Notes under the pieces: generated by a model
What the model was told of the DNA's origin: nothing
What the model saw: only the letters and a program-made list of their open reading frames with translations
Databases searched by the model: none
Assembly (NCBI GenBank): GCA_041391925.1
Contig: JAWKNA010000003.1
Span: 620,001 to 684,000, forward strand
From: JBPOFM01 sp041391925
GTDB taxonomy: Bacteria; Bacteroidota; Bacteroidia; Flavobacteriales; Flavobacteriaceae
Length of the DNA stretch: 64,000 nucleotides
Direction of reading: 5' to 3'
Shown: in pieces, positions 44,990 to 53,719 of the stretch
Layout: each line of letters starts with the position of its first letter
How positions within the stretch are numbered: the first letter of the stretch is position 1
Program-made: the position numbers and the translations under genes

Positions 44990-47290
44990 TCAGAGTGAGA
45001 TTGTTTTTTTGACAATCACGGCATCATTCAAAATAAATGGTTTCGGAATCATTGTCTTTGGACGTTTTGGGACATCAAACAACGGATTGTTGAGCATATC
45101 GTTAGATGAACTGTACATTGTGAATTCCGTTTTTTGCTCCGCTGGAATAATAAATTCCATTTCGAGATATTTTTCATCAGACACATAATAGGTAAACAAT
45201 CGATTGCTGTCTCGATGGTCAAAAACAGAAACAGAATTTTTAGGTTTCTCCACCTTCATTCCATTCAGTTTAAAAGATAAAAACTTATAAGTTGAATCCG
45301 CAAAAAACTCCATACGGTTGATGTCCTCCCGTTGTGGTGTGATAAACAGTTTAACATACCTTAAACCGGCTATGACAGTATCTTTTTGTTTGTCAACATA
45401 TGGAAGGGACAGTGGCTTTATATAAGCTTTTTTACTAAAGGTGAAGGGTGTTTTGTATTTACTGCTGAATTTTTCATTCATAAAGCCCGAGGCTTTATCA
45501 GGTTTATCAGTTAAAAAAGGTTTTGTCCAATCATCAAGAATATGATCATAAGTTGCCCAAACGGCAGCATCCTTATCGGCGTCATAGACATAAACCAAAC
45601 TGTTTGGTTTGGGACGTTCTTCATTAAAATCAGATTTGAAATGTGCCAAAAGCAAAAAAACAAAGGCAGCTCCAAACAATATATAAGCCCATCGGTTTTT
45701 ATATCTCGAAAACCCGAATACCGAAATGCACAATGAAAAAATCAAGGAAACCATCAATGTGGAAGCGATTAACATTTTCAATCCCAAACCAACAGGGAAC
45801 ATTTTGACAAACGGTGACATGATCATCAATACAGGAAACAATAACAAGGTCATAAGGATGATGTTCGGATGTTTTTGACGCACCAATACAAACAAACTGA
45901 CGAGTCCAAAATACACTGGAATAATAAAGAAACTAGCTCCTTTTAATTTAAACGCAATGACTCCACAAATAATAAGCCATAAAAATAGAGGAGGAACTGC
46001 CAAGCTAGCCGTATTTTCGGGCTTATAGACTTTACTGTAGAGCCACATACACACTGCTATGGAAAACAAAGAAAATGCCCATATGTACGCATGTCCATTA
46101 TAGGTAAACCCATGTAGTATTTCATTATACTGAGGATAGATGGCACAGAGTACTTTCCAACCAAAATAACCAACCAATCCATTGATAATGACAGCGGCAA
46201 TACCTGGCAAAAACGCTTTTGCCATTTCGGTTGAATCCAGAGTTCGTTTATTGATGCCATAAAATACCAACGCTATAAAGATTATAATTGCAATGATAAA
46301 CATTGGTAGAATCCAAGAAAACGGATAGCTTACGGTTTTAAAAAGCGGTACATTAAAATAGACCTCATCACTATCGCTTTTTAAATCTTGGAGATTTTCA
46401 TTTGCAAAATAATGGAGTAAAGGCATCAAATAACTTCCTTGGTGTTCCAGAGTGTTTCTGTCCAAACGCTCATAAGTATCGAGTGCTGTATGATAATCAA
46501 AATGATCGTCTATAAAAGCAAAATTAAAACCATCAATATTGCCATCTTCCCGAAAACGTGTCAAATCGGTATCATTGGGAAGCATTTTGTAGATGCTGTA
46601 AGCCAACGAATTTGCCACAGGGTACTCAGGATGAGCTGCCTTAAAGCCATCAATCAATTTTTGGTTTCCGCCATTCGTTTCAACCAACATATAACTTGGG
46701 CCACCACTGCCACGAGCTTCAAAGTTTAGAACCAATCCAACATCTTTTGCCCAAGGATGTTTATTGACAAAAAGGGAGGCGCCATTCAAGCCTAATTCCT
46801 CAGCATCTGTAATAAGTATGATAATATCATTTTTTGGCGTCTTTTTTTCACTTAAGAAAGCACGTAAACCTTCGAGAATAGTGACAACTCCAGAACCTGC
46901 ATCACTCGCACCAAAGGAAGAATGCGGATTGCTGTCATAATGCGACAGCAACAGTAGTGCTTTGGAATTGTCAGAGCCTTTGATTCGTGCAAGGATGTTT
47001 TTTGGTTTTACAAACGTTCCCCAATCCGTTAAGGTGTTGCCTTCTTGAATTTGGGTCTCAACACCCAATTTTTCAAGTTCTTTTATAATATAGTTCCTAA
47101 CAGTTCGATTGTTTTCTGAACCTGTATAATGAGGTTGTTTTGAAATTTCTTTGAGTTGAGCCAATGCTCTATCGGTAGAAAATTCAGTTTTTGAAGTGTC
47201 TAAACCTGAAATGGAATGAGGCATCAATGCATAGAAGCTCCAATAGATGGCAATGATGATGAGTAAAAGTGCAGCGGCTTTTTTTAACAT
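44990..47290 (-). CDS. M28-family metallopeptidase with multi-helix membrane domain
   Basis: 766 residues: an N-terminal helix (5-20), an M28 peptidase domain (about 40-300; zinc ligands in LLLLSHYDSNP, SFGASDAGSGV and the Glu-Glu pair ITDAEELGLNG), eight or so membrane helices (about 325-560), and a beta-rich periplasmic C-terminal domain. The plan is that of Fxna/vacuolar-type membrane aminopeptidases. It removes amino acids from peptides on the periplasmic side. No operon partners. Confidence 0.9.
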   Translation of the reverse strand: MLKKAAALLLIIIAIYWSFYALMPHSISGLDTSKTEFSTDRALAQLKEISKQPHYTGSENNRTVRNYIIKELEKLGVETQIQEGNTLTDWGTFVKPKNILARIKGSDNSKALLLLSHYDSNPHSSFGASDAGSGVVTILEGLRAFLSEKKTPKNDIIILITDAEELGLNGASLFVNKHPWAKDVGLVLNFEARGSGGPSYMLVETNGGNQKLIDGFKAAHPEYPVANSLAYSIYKMLPNDTDLTRFREDGNIDGFNFAFIDDHFDYHTALDTYERLDRNTLEHQGSYLMPLLHYFANENLQDLKSDSDEVYFNVPLFKTVSYPFSWILPMFIIAIIIFIALVFYGINKRTLDSTEMAKAFLPGIAAVIINGLVGYFGWKVLCAIYPQYNEILHGFTYNGHAYIWAFSLFSIAVCMWLYSKVYKPENTASLAVPPLFLWLIICGVIAFKLKGASFFIIPVYFGLVSLFVLVRQKHPNIILMTLLLFPVLMIMSPFVKMFPVGLGLKMLIASTLMVSLIFSLCISVFGFSRYKNRWAYILFGAAFVFLLLAHFKSDFNEERPKPNSLVYVYDADKDAAVWATYDHILDDWTKPFLTDKPDKASGFMNEKFSSKYKTPFTFSKKAYIKPLSLPYVDKQKDTVIAGLRYVKLFITPQREDINRMEFFADSTYKFLSFKLNGMKVEKPKNSVSVFDHRDSNRLFTYYVSDEKYLEMEFIIPAEQKTEFTMYSSSNDMLNNPLFDVPKRPKTMIPKPFILNDAVIVKKTISL

Positions 47291-47404
47291 TATTAGTTAG
47301 TGTTGGTTGGTCTTATAAAAATACAAAAATATTCAACGCTAATTTCATGTTAGGTTAAATCACTTATTTTATATAACTTTAAGATTCTTAAAAATGAGAC
47401 AGTT

Positions 47405-47893
47405 ATGGCAATCAAAAGTTTTCAAGGGGCACGAAAGCAGCAATCAACTACAGAAGCACTGCCTTTTAAAGTCAGTGATTTTATGACCAAGGATTTAATC
47501 ACTTTCAAACCTGAACAAAAGGTCATTGATGTAGTTGAAATGCTCATCAAACATAAAATATCTGGAGGTCCAGTAGTGAATGATAACCATGAATTGGTCG
47601 GTATTATATCAGAAGGAGATTGTTTAAAGCAAATCAGTGAAAGCCGTTATTACAATATGCCGATGGAAGATGATACAGTTGAGAAACGTATGATTAAAAA
47701 TGTTGACACATTAGATGGAAACATGAATGTCTTTGATGCAGCCAATGTGTTTTTGGAGTCCAAACACCGACGTTTTCCCATCATTGAAAATGGCAAATTG
47801 GTTGGACAAATAAGTCAAAAAGATATTTTGAAAGCAGCCTTGAAGTTAAAAGGTGAAAATTGGAATTCTACCATTAAAATGAACAACAATTAG
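47405..47893 (+). CDS. CBS-domain protein
   Basis: 162 residues carrying two CBS modules (about 22-77 with VSDFMTKDLITFKPEQKVIDVVEML...GGPVVNDNHELVGIISEGD and about 95-150 with VDTLDGNMNVFDAANVFLESKHRRFPIIENGKLVGQISQKDIL). CBS pairs bind adenosyl nucleotides and sense energy state; the effector is unknown. Soluble. It overlaps the convergent Zn-ribbon gene by four bases. Confidence 0.93.
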   Translation: MAIKSFQGARKQQSTTEALPFKVSDFMTKDLITFKPEQKVIDVVEMLIKHKISGGPVVNDNHELVGIISEGDCLKQISESRYYNMPMEDDTVEKRMIKNVDTLDGNMNVFDAANVFLESKHRRFPIIENGKLVGQISQKDILKAALKLKGENWNSTIKMNNN

Positions 47894-48240
47894 GTTTCGC
47901 GCTTTACTAAAGCGTAATAATCATTTTCAATTGGCAAATAGCCTTGGTCATACACAAAATAATAGACCGTTCCAGCTTTAGTTTTGTAGATGCTCGTGAA
48001 ATAATTGAAATCGAAACCTTTTTCAATCAATTTGGCTCTAGAGACTTTTGTTTTTTGTTCAGGATTCAAAGCTTCAAGAATTCGATAATTTTTTCGCAAC
48101 CAATTGTTCGTATTCCGAATCAGATTTTTACTGTCTTTGTTAATGGTATTGTTATACGAATTCCGACACGCATCACTACAGAATTTTTTATCGGTTCGGC
48201 CAACAATGTTTTCACCACACTCAAGACATTCTTTGCTCAT
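47890..48240 (-). CDS. Zinc-ribbon protein (DUF2116-like)
   Basis: 116 residues. The N-terminal CLECGENIVGRTDKKFCSDACRNSYNN has the CxxC...CxxxC pattern of a zinc ribbon. The remainder (LRKNYRILEALNPEQKTKVSRAKLIEKGFDFNYFTSIYKTKAGTVYYFVYDQGYLPIENDYYALVKR) is a compact domain seen widely in Bacteroidota, of unknown function. It is probably a nucleic-acid or protein binder in the cytoplasm. Confidence 0.85.
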   Translation of the reverse strand: MSKECLECGENIVGRTDKKFCSDACRNSYNNTINKDSKNLIRNTNNWLRKNYRILEALNPEQKTKVSRAKLIEKGFDFNYFTSIYKTKAGTVYYFVYDQGYLPIENDYYALVKRET

Positions 48241-48297
48241 AAATTGGGATAGGTTATAAATTCAATGACAAGATACAAATTATTCGTTTTCAGTGTG

Positions 48298-48942
48298 TCA
48301 CAAACCTTTGGCAATGACAACCGTATTTGTATTGTTCACTTTTTCGAATATTTCTACCTTAAAAAATTTACTTTTTAAATAATCGATAACATCCTGCAAA
48401 GCATTCGTTTTTGTTTTATACAAAGAGGCATTGAACACTATCGAACCATTTGCAGAGGATGATTTCAGAACATCTTCAAAAAATGGAATTGCCAAAAACG
48501 CCTCAGGGACATCCATATCAATGAATACATCAATGATAATCAAATCATATTGTGTTTTATTTAAAGCCATAAATTCCAAAGCGTCTTCACAAATGATGCT
48601 CAAATTCCCGTCATCTTTGAGATTGAATTCATGTTTAGCAATCTCTATTATTTTTTGGTCGATATCTACTGCCATAATTGGGTTTGAGTACTTAAAGTCT
48701 TCTCTCAATGTTTCAATGACACTACCACCACCCAAACCTAAAAGCAAAACAGAATTGACATTTTTGAAATCAATTTTGGTCAATCCAAATTTTAAAACTT
48801 TTTGTAGAGAACCGTATGAATAGTTGGCATTTTCTGTATTAAGATGTTTTTTTCCATTATACCAAGTAATTTCCAAGGTTCCGCTAAAATCGGACGGAAC
48901 TTTTTTGGTGATGGGATAGAGGTAGCTAATGAGTTTTGGCAT
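48298..48942 (-). CDS. Spermidine-synthase-like methyltransferase-fold protein
   Basis: 214 residues with the Rossmann-like methyltransferase core: VLLLGLGGGSVIETL (about 65-79), AVDIDQKIIEIA (about 91-102), ICEDALEFM and YDLIIIDVF. This resembles spermidine synthase and related spermine-synthase-like proteins, but no aminopropyl donor site could be confirmed and the protein is shorter than classical SpeE (about 280). Exact substrate unknown. A stand-alone gene, divergent from ssb. Confidence 0.82.
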   Translation of the reverse strand: MPKLISYLYPITKKVPSDFSGTLEITWYNGKKHLNTENANYSYGSLQKVLKFGLTKIDFKNVNSVLLLGLGGGSVIETLREDFKYSNPIMAVDIDQKIIEIAKHEFNLKDDGNLSIICEDALEFMALNKTQYDLIIIDVFIDMDVPEAFLAIPFFEDVLKSSSANGSIVFNASLYKTKTNALQDVIDYLKSKFFKVEIFEKVNNTNTVVIAKGL

Positions 48943-48967
48943 ACCTCAAATATAATCATTTATCCAT

Positions 48968-48983
48968 TTGTAAGCGTTTACAA
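48968..48983. promoter_or_regulatory. LacI/CRE-like palindrome between divergent genes
   Basis: TTGTAAGCGTTTACAA is an inverted repeat with a CG centre that fits the LacI/GalR operator shape. It is 25 bp upstream of the methyltransferase start and 123 bp before ssb. No LacI-family gene is present in the window, so the binding protein is unknown. Confidence 0.4.
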
Positions 48984-49105
48984 ACATTTACAAACGATTT
49001 TAAATAGGTAACAACCGACTAATGTTTGGAAACCATCACATCTTTGCTTCGTCGAAACATCAGAACTCGATAGTATTAACTGTTTAACATTAAAAATTAG
49101 AAATC

Positions 49106-49438
49106 ATGAATGCATTAAAAAACAAAGTACAGTTGATTGGAAGATTGGGACAAGACCCAGAAATCATCACATTTGAAGGTGGTACCAAAATCGCAAGATT
49201 TAGTTTGGCCATTGACGACAGCTACAAAGACAAAAAAGGCAACAAAGTAGAGCGCACCTATTGGCATCCTGTAATTGTAAAAAATGGGTTGGTAAAAATC
49301 GTTGAAAATTATGTGGTAAAAGGAAAAGAAATTGCCATCGAAGGAAAATTGACCAACAGAACTTGGGAAGACAAAGAAGGCAACAAACATTATATTACCG
49401 AGGTGATTGCCAATGAACTTTTGTTGATGAGCAAATAA
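49106..49438 (+). CDS. ssb: Single-stranded DNA-binding protein, short form
   Basis: 110 residues, an OB-fold of SSB type: NKVQLIGRLGQDPEIITFEGGTKIARFSLAIDDSYKDKKGNKVERTYWHPVIVKNGLVKIVENYVVKGKEIAIEGKLTNRTWEDKEGNKHYITEVIANELLLM. The acidic C-terminal tail (typically DDDIPF) that recruits partner enzymes is missing; the protein ends at LLLMSK. It may be an auxiliary SSB, with the main one elsewhere. A strong terminator follows at 49461. Confidence 0.92.
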   Translation: MNALKNKVQLIGRLGQDPEIITFEGGTKIARFSLAIDDSYKDKKGNKVERTYWHPVIVKNGLVKIVENYVVKGKEIAIEGKLTNRTWEDKEGNKHYITEVIANELLLMSK

Positions 49439-49460
49439 GAAGAAGTAACAAAATCGCTTT

Positions 49461-49486
49461 AAAAGCCCTCAATCGAGGGCTTTTTT
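49461..49486 (+). terminator. Intrinsic terminator after ssb
   Basis: AAAAGCCCTC (49461-49470) pairs with GAGGGCTTTT around AATC, a continuous stem ending in a T-run. Confidence 0.9.
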
Positions 49487-49584
49487 ATTTTCAAAAGGCA
49501 ACTCTATTGATAATTCTACAAAACTTTCAAATATCTATGTTGCTTTAAAATTGCTTTAGTAACTTTATAAAAAGTACTGAATAC

Positions 49585-52170
49585 ATGTCCACACAGCCAA
49601 AACTCACCCGTTTTAAGCAAAACGTCCTCGCAAAGTATCAAATCTACAACAGCATTTTTATGACGTTGCCTTTTGATACCATTACAAAAACAGGAGCTTT
49701 ACTTCCGTTGTTTCATGAAACGTGTGTCAACGGGTTCAAAGATGGTGAAAACCCAACAGCGATTGTAGATACATTTTTCAAGAAATATCAGGCAAGGCGT
49801 ACTGATGACAGTAAACTCGATTTATTGTTTCGTTTTATTCAATACATCGAGCGTCAGGTAGTTCTGTTTGATGCCATTGAGGATGCTGCGTTTCCAATTG
49901 TAAATAATATGGATGGCATTGGAACTTTGCGTAGTTTGAAAGAATCGGCAAGCTCCGAGCAGAAACTCGAGACTTTAAAACAATATCTTGAAGAGTTCAA
50001 AGTGCGCATTGTGTTGACAGCGCATCCTACCCAATTTTATCCTGGAGCTGTTTTGGGCATCATTACCGATCTGACCGAAGCCATCAAGAAAAATGACTTA
50101 TTGGCCATCAATGATTTATTGGCGCAACTCGGTAAAACTCCGTTTTTCAAGCATACAAAACCTACACCTTATGATGAAGCTGTCAGTTTGATATGGTACT
50201 TGGAGAATGTGTTTTATAAATCCTTCGGAATGATTTTCGATTATATTCAGCAGAATATTTTTGAAGATAGACGACTTTCAAATGACATCATCAATATTGG
50301 TTTTTGGCCTGGAGGCGATAGAGATGGGAATCCGTTTGTGACACCAGAAATTACCTTACGTGTAGCAATGCGACTAAAGCATACTATTCTCAAAAATTAT
50401 TACAGAGACATTCGCCGACTGAAACGACGCCTGACTTTCAAAGGTGTTGAGGGACAAATGACGATGCTTGAGACAAAATTTTATGAAAGCAGCATCCATC
50501 CAGAAGCCAAACACGCCATCGCATTTGAAGATTTTGTGTCTGAATTGGAATCCATCAAAAAAATCATCATCGAGCAGCATCAGTCTTTGTATCTCGACGA
50601 CATCAATAGCCTCATCAATAAAACCCGATTGTTTGGGTATCATTTTGCAACGCTTGATGTTCGTCAAGACAGTCGTGCACACAATGCGGTATTCACTACG
50701 ATGGTGCAAACCTTGATTGATTCTGGCAGCAAAATTTTTCCGAAAAATTATCTTGAGCTTTATGAAGAAGAACAGGTAAAAGTCCTTTCAAATGTCAAGG
50801 GAAGTGTCGATTTGAACTTGATAAAAGACGAAGAGGTTTTGAAGGCGCTCAAAACGATGAAGGTCATCAAAACCATTCAAGAATCAAATGGTGAGCAAGC
50901 CTGTAATCGGTACATTATCAGTAATAATAAAACGACTTTAAATGTTATGCAATTATATGCTATGCTGAAATTGGTCGCGTTTGAAGACGAATTGACTGTC
51001 GATATTGGACCCTTGTTTGAAACCATTACCGATTTGGAAAATGCTCCAAAAGTGATGGAAGACTTATATACAAATCCAACGTACAGCAAACATTTGAAAA
51101 AGCGAGGCAATCGACAAACGATTATGCTCGGCTTTAGTGATGGTACCAAAGATGGTGGCTATTTGATGGCAAATTGGGGGATTTTCAAAGCCAAGGAACG
51201 TCTCACAGCGATGTCAAGAAAATATGGTGTCACGGTCATCTTTTTTGATGGTCGAGGTGGTCCACCAGCTCGTGGTGGCGGAAAAACACATCAATTTTAT
51301 GCGTCTTTGGGCCCAACTATTGAAGACAAGGAAGTGCAATTGACCATTCAAGGGCAAACTATTTCGTCCAATTTTGGAACTTTGGATTCTTCACAGTACA
51401 ATCTTGAGCAATTGATAAGCTCCGGAATTTTGAACCGTTTGAATGAAACGAATCTCAAAATGAGCGATGCCAATACAAGTGTGATGGATGATTTAGCCCA
51501 TAAAAGTCACGAAGCATATGTCAATTTCAAGAGACACCCGATGTTTGTACCTTATTTAGAGCGTATGAGTACTTTGAAGTATTATGCAAAAACGAACATT
51601 GGTAGTCGTCCGTCAAAACGTGGAAAATCTGATAAATTGGTGTTTGAAGATTTGCGGGCCATTCCGTTTGTAGGGAGTTGGAGCCAATTAAAACAGAATG
51701 TTCCTGGGTTTTTCGGCGTTGGAACTGCGCTGAAAGTTTATGAGGACAAAGGCGAATTTGACAAAGTAAAGCAACTCTATAAGGAATCAAACTTTTTCAA
51801 AACCTTGATTGAAAACAGTATGATGTCCTTGTCAAAATCGTTCTTTGGTTTGACAAAATATATGGCTGATGACCCAGAATTTGGTGAATTCTGGAACATC
51901 ATTCACACAGAATATGAAACCACAAAACGTTTATTGTTGAAACTCACAGGATTCAAAGTATTGATGGAAGAAGAGCCTGCCGGAAAAGCATCCATCGACG
52001 TGCGCGAATCGATTGTGTTGCCATTATTGACCATTCAACAATATGCTTTAAAGAAAATTCAGGAACTTCAAAAAGAAAAAAATCCAGACAAAGACTTATT
52101 GGAAACCTATGAAAAATTGGTGACGCGTTCGTTGTTCGGAAATATCAATGCGAGTCGTAATTCAGCTTAA
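49585..52170 (+). CDS. ppc: Phosphoenolpyruvate carboxylase
   Basis: 861 residues, close to the usual length. Conserved sites are visible: VLTAHPTQ (catalytic His), GFWPGGDRDGNPFVT, LGFSDGTKDGGYLMANWGIF (PEP/metal site), and FFDGRGGPPARGGGKTH (catalytic Arg and His loop). The C-terminus LVTRSLFGNINASRNSA replaces the QNTG ending of many PEPCs. It fixes bicarbonate onto PEP to give oxaloacetate for the TCA cycle. Single-gene unit. Confidence 0.96.
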   Translation: MSTQPKLTRFKQNVLAKYQIYNSIFMTLPFDTITKTGALLPLFHETCVNGFKDGENPTAIVDTFFKKYQARRTDDSKLDLLFRFIQYIERQVVLFDAIEDAAFPIVNNMDGIGTLRSLKESASSEQKLETLKQYLEEFKVRIVLTAHPTQFYPGAVLGIITDLTEAIKKNDLLAINDLLAQLGKTPFFKHTKPTPYDEAVSLIWYLENVFYKSFGMIFDYIQQNIFEDRRLSNDIINIGFWPGGDRDGNPFVTPEITLRVAMRLKHTILKNYYRDIRRLKRRLTFKGVEGQMTMLETKFYESSIHPEAKHAIAFEDFVSELESIKKIIIEQHQSLYLDDINSLINKTRLFGYHFATLDVRQDSRAHNAVFTTMVQTLIDSGSKIFPKNYLELYEEEQVKVLSNVKGSVDLNLIKDEEVLKALKTMKVIKTIQESNGEQACNRYIISNNKTTLNVMQLYAMLKLVAFEDELTVDIGPLFETITDLENAPKVMEDLYTNPTYSKHLKKRGNRQTIMLGFSDGTKDGGYLMANWGIFKAKERLTAMSRKYGVTVIFFDGRGGPPARGGGKTHQFYASLGPTIEDKEVQLTIQGQTISSNFGTLDSSQYNLEQLISSGILNRLNETNLKMSDANTSVMDDLAHKSHEAYVNFKRHPMFVPYLERMSTLKYYAKTNIGSRPSKRGKSDKLVFEDLRAIPFVGSWSQLKQNVPGFFGVGTALKVYEDKGEFDKVKQLYKESNFFKTLIENSMMSLSKSFFGLTKYMADDPEFGEFWNIIHTEYETTKRLLLKLTGFKVLMEEEPAGKASIDVRESIVLPLLTIQQYALKKIQELQKEKNPDKDLLETYEKLVTRSLFGNINASRNSA

Positions 52171-52223
52171 AACATAAAATAAATTTGGATTCTTGACCCG
52201 AAAAGGTTCATATTTGCAAACAA

Positions 52224-52349
52224 ATGAGAAAAACAATAGTACATAAAGCATCTGGTTCACTGTTTAGTCAGTGTGATTATCGCGGAATTGAGATGGAAAA
52301 TCCATTCCTCACAGGACGTTTTGTAACTATTTTTAAGCATTTAAGATGA
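52224..52349 (+). CDS. 41-residue ORF with own terminator
   Basis: ATG 52224 to TGA 52347-52349, encoding MRKTIVHKASGSLFSQCDYR followed by GIEMENPFLTGRFVTIFKHLR. It lies after a weak promoter-like CATATTTG (52209-52216) and ahead of a clear terminator at 52382. No family recognised. It could be a small protein or a leader peptide; supported by context only. Confidence 0.4.
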   Translation: MRKTIVHKASGSLFSQCDYRGIEMENPFLTGRFVTIFKHLR

Positions 52350-52381
52350 TGATTTAAACAAAAAATCTATATAGTTAACAG

Positions 52382-52410
52382 GCGTCCAAGAAATTGGGCG
52401 CTTTTTTTTT
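52382..52410 (+). terminator. Intrinsic terminator after the 41-residue ORF
   Basis: GCGTCCAA (52382-52389), GAAA loop, TTGGGCGC (52394-52401; one G-T), then nine T. Confidence 0.9.
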
Positions 52411-52584
52411 GAAAAAATTTGAATATAAATAGTCAAAATTAAAATATCAGAGATTGAAGAGTAAGCAATTAAGAGACAAATAGTTGCAATTTCACTCAAG
52501 CATCTGCAAGCTGCGGAAAGGGAAATCTATGTTTAAAAATTTACATAAATAATTGATAATCAATAAATTAATTCAAAAATTTAT

Positions 52585-52615
52585 TTGCGTAATTAAAAAA
52601 TCGTTTTAATCTTTG
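52585..52615 (+). promoter_or_regulatory. Promoter of the TPR/RNA island leader
   Basis: TTG at 52585-52587 and TAATCTTTG at 52607-52615, with 19 nt between, close to the flavobacterial consensus (one extra spacer base in the -7 element). It would start a leader RNA near 52620 with GCAGT/ACTGC paired ends (52620-52646). Confidence 0.6.
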
Positions 52616-52677
52616 CATCGCAGTTTTCAAAAAAAACAAAGACTGCATCAAAATTAAATATCAAACAAAAAGAAGCT

Positions 52678-52755
52678 ATGCTAAACATACGTCCAGCATT
52701 TCAAACAAAAGGATATGACCAAGAGTCATTCACACGGCTTCGGTATTTTCTGTAG
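52678..52755 (+). CDS. 25-residue leader peptide candidate
   Basis: ATG 52678 to TAG 52753-52755, encoding MLNIRPAFQTKGYDQESFTR followed by LRYFL. It lies between a promoter and an intrinsic terminator in the 5' leader of the TPR gene, the layout of an attenuator leader peptide. No coding statistics possible at this length. Confidence 0.4.
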   Translation: MLNIRPAFQTKGYDQESFTRLRYFL

Positions 52756-52775
52756 ATAATCACTTTCCAGAGAAG

Positions 52776-52808
52776 AATCCGAAGCAAACCAACTGTTTCG
52801 GATTTTTT
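52776..52808 (+). terminator. Leader terminator / attenuator before the TPR gene
   Basis: AATCCGAA (52776-52783) pairs with TTCGGATT (52797-52804), followed by T to 52808. A second hairpin, CGCACGA-AGG-TCGTGCG (52853-52869), ends 32 nt before the TPR start. Two consecutive hairpins after a short ORF suggest regulated read-through. Confidence 0.72.
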
Positions 52809-52900
52809 ATTTAAAAAAATTCAAGAATACATCAATCTGAACAGTTTTAGAGCGCACGAAGGTCGTGCGGCTTTTAAACAGTAACAAGTCATTGAATACA

Positions 52901-53482
52901 ATGGAAACTAATTTAAACAACAGGTATTTGTTCCGTGCTTTGGAGGCATACCCTTGGGAGCTTGAAAAAGCGATGGAAGCTTTGAACTACGCTTTATCAT
53001 ACGAACCAGAAAATGTGAAAGCACTTTGTTTGATGGCAAAAGTTCAAGTAGAGCAAATGGGTGATTATGAAGCGGCAAAAGAATATCATGAAAAAGCTTT
53101 GGCTGTTAGATTGGATATCCCAGATGTATACCCAGATTACATCAGGCTTTTGGTTAACTATGAGGATTTTGAAGAAGCCCAAAAGTTGATTGATTTTGCC
53201 CGAACCGTCAAAGGTATTGACAAAGCAGGTATTGAACTTGCACAAGGTACTTTGTTTGAAGCCATAGGCGAATTTGAGAAAGCTGAAACGGCTTTGGTAG
53301 AGGCAAAACAATTTGCAATGAACAATGAGTTCATACATTTTGTAGATGAGGTCATTTCACGAGTGGTCAAGAAGAGACAGGCCAAAAACAACAAGGCTCG
53401 TGAGAAGGAGGTTGTTCAAAAGGAAGAAACAGTAAAAGCTGATAAAAACTGGCTTCTAGACCGTTTGAATAATCTTCTTTAA
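52901..53482 (+). CDS. TPR protein of the RtcB-associated island
   Basis: 193 residues from ATG 52901 (METNLNNRYLFRALEAYPWELEKAMEALNYALSYEPENVKALCLMAKVQ); the frame is open to a GTG at 52865 inside the leader hairpin. Three TPR-like repeats (about 20-130) are followed by a basic/acidic tail (KKRQAKNNKAREKEVVQKEETVKADKN). No signal peptide, so cytosolic. It precedes two tRNA-like genes by 21 bp, the large RNA and rtcB, all on the same strand, so it may bind the RNA or the ligase. Function unknown. Confidence 0.85.
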   Translation: METNLNNRYLFRALEAYPWELEKAMEALNYALSYEPENVKALCLMAKVQVEQMGDYEAAKEYHEKALAVRLDIPDVYPDYIRLLVNYEDFEEAQKLIDFARTVKGIDKAGIELAQGTLFEAIGEFEKAETALVEAKQFAMNNEFIHFVDEVISRVVKKRQAKNNKAREKEVVQKEETVKADKNWLLDRLNNLL

Positions 53483-53503
53483 AAGAAGTAATAAATTAAA
53501 ATA

Positions 53504-53573
53504 GTGTTCATAGTGTAACGGCTCGCACGGAAAGTATCATCTTTCAAGACCAAGTTCGACCCTTGGTGGACAC
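53504..53573 (+). tRNA. tRNA-like gene with irregular anticodon loop
   Basis: A cloverleaf is seen: acceptor GTGTTCA/TGGACAC (one G-T), D-arm GTGT/GCAC with GG in the loop, anticodon stem GAAAG/CTTTC, variable loop AAGA, and T-arm CCAAG-TTCGACC-CTTGG. The anticodon loop TATCAT has six bases (or eight if the last pair is open), not seven, so the anticodon is undefined. It has no encoded CCA. It may be a tRNA mimic or a decaying tRNA, not a normal translation tRNA. Confidence 0.6.
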
Positions 53574-53580
53574 TTAAAAA

Positions 53581-53653
53581 GGAACAGTAGCAAAGTGGGT
53601 CATTGCGTCGGACTGAAAATCCGAAGATATAGGTTCGAGTCCTGTCTGTTCCA
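53581..53653 (+). tRNA. tRNA-Phe(GAA)-like gene
   Basis: All four arms pair: GGAACAG/CTGTTCC, D-arm GCAA/TTGC, anticodon stem TCGGA/TCCGA with loop CTGAAAA (anticodon GAA), variable AGAT, and T-arm ATAGG-TTCGAGT-CCTGT. The body differs from the usual bacterial tRNA-Phe as I know it, and no CCA is encoded. It starts 7 bp after the previous tRNA-like gene and precedes the large structured RNA, so they may be one transcript. Confidence 0.8.
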
Positions 53654-53719
53654 CAAAATAAGTTCATTGAAATGAGATGAAGTATTTGAAATTGCTTCAT
53701 CATAAAAAAATCGTCATCA

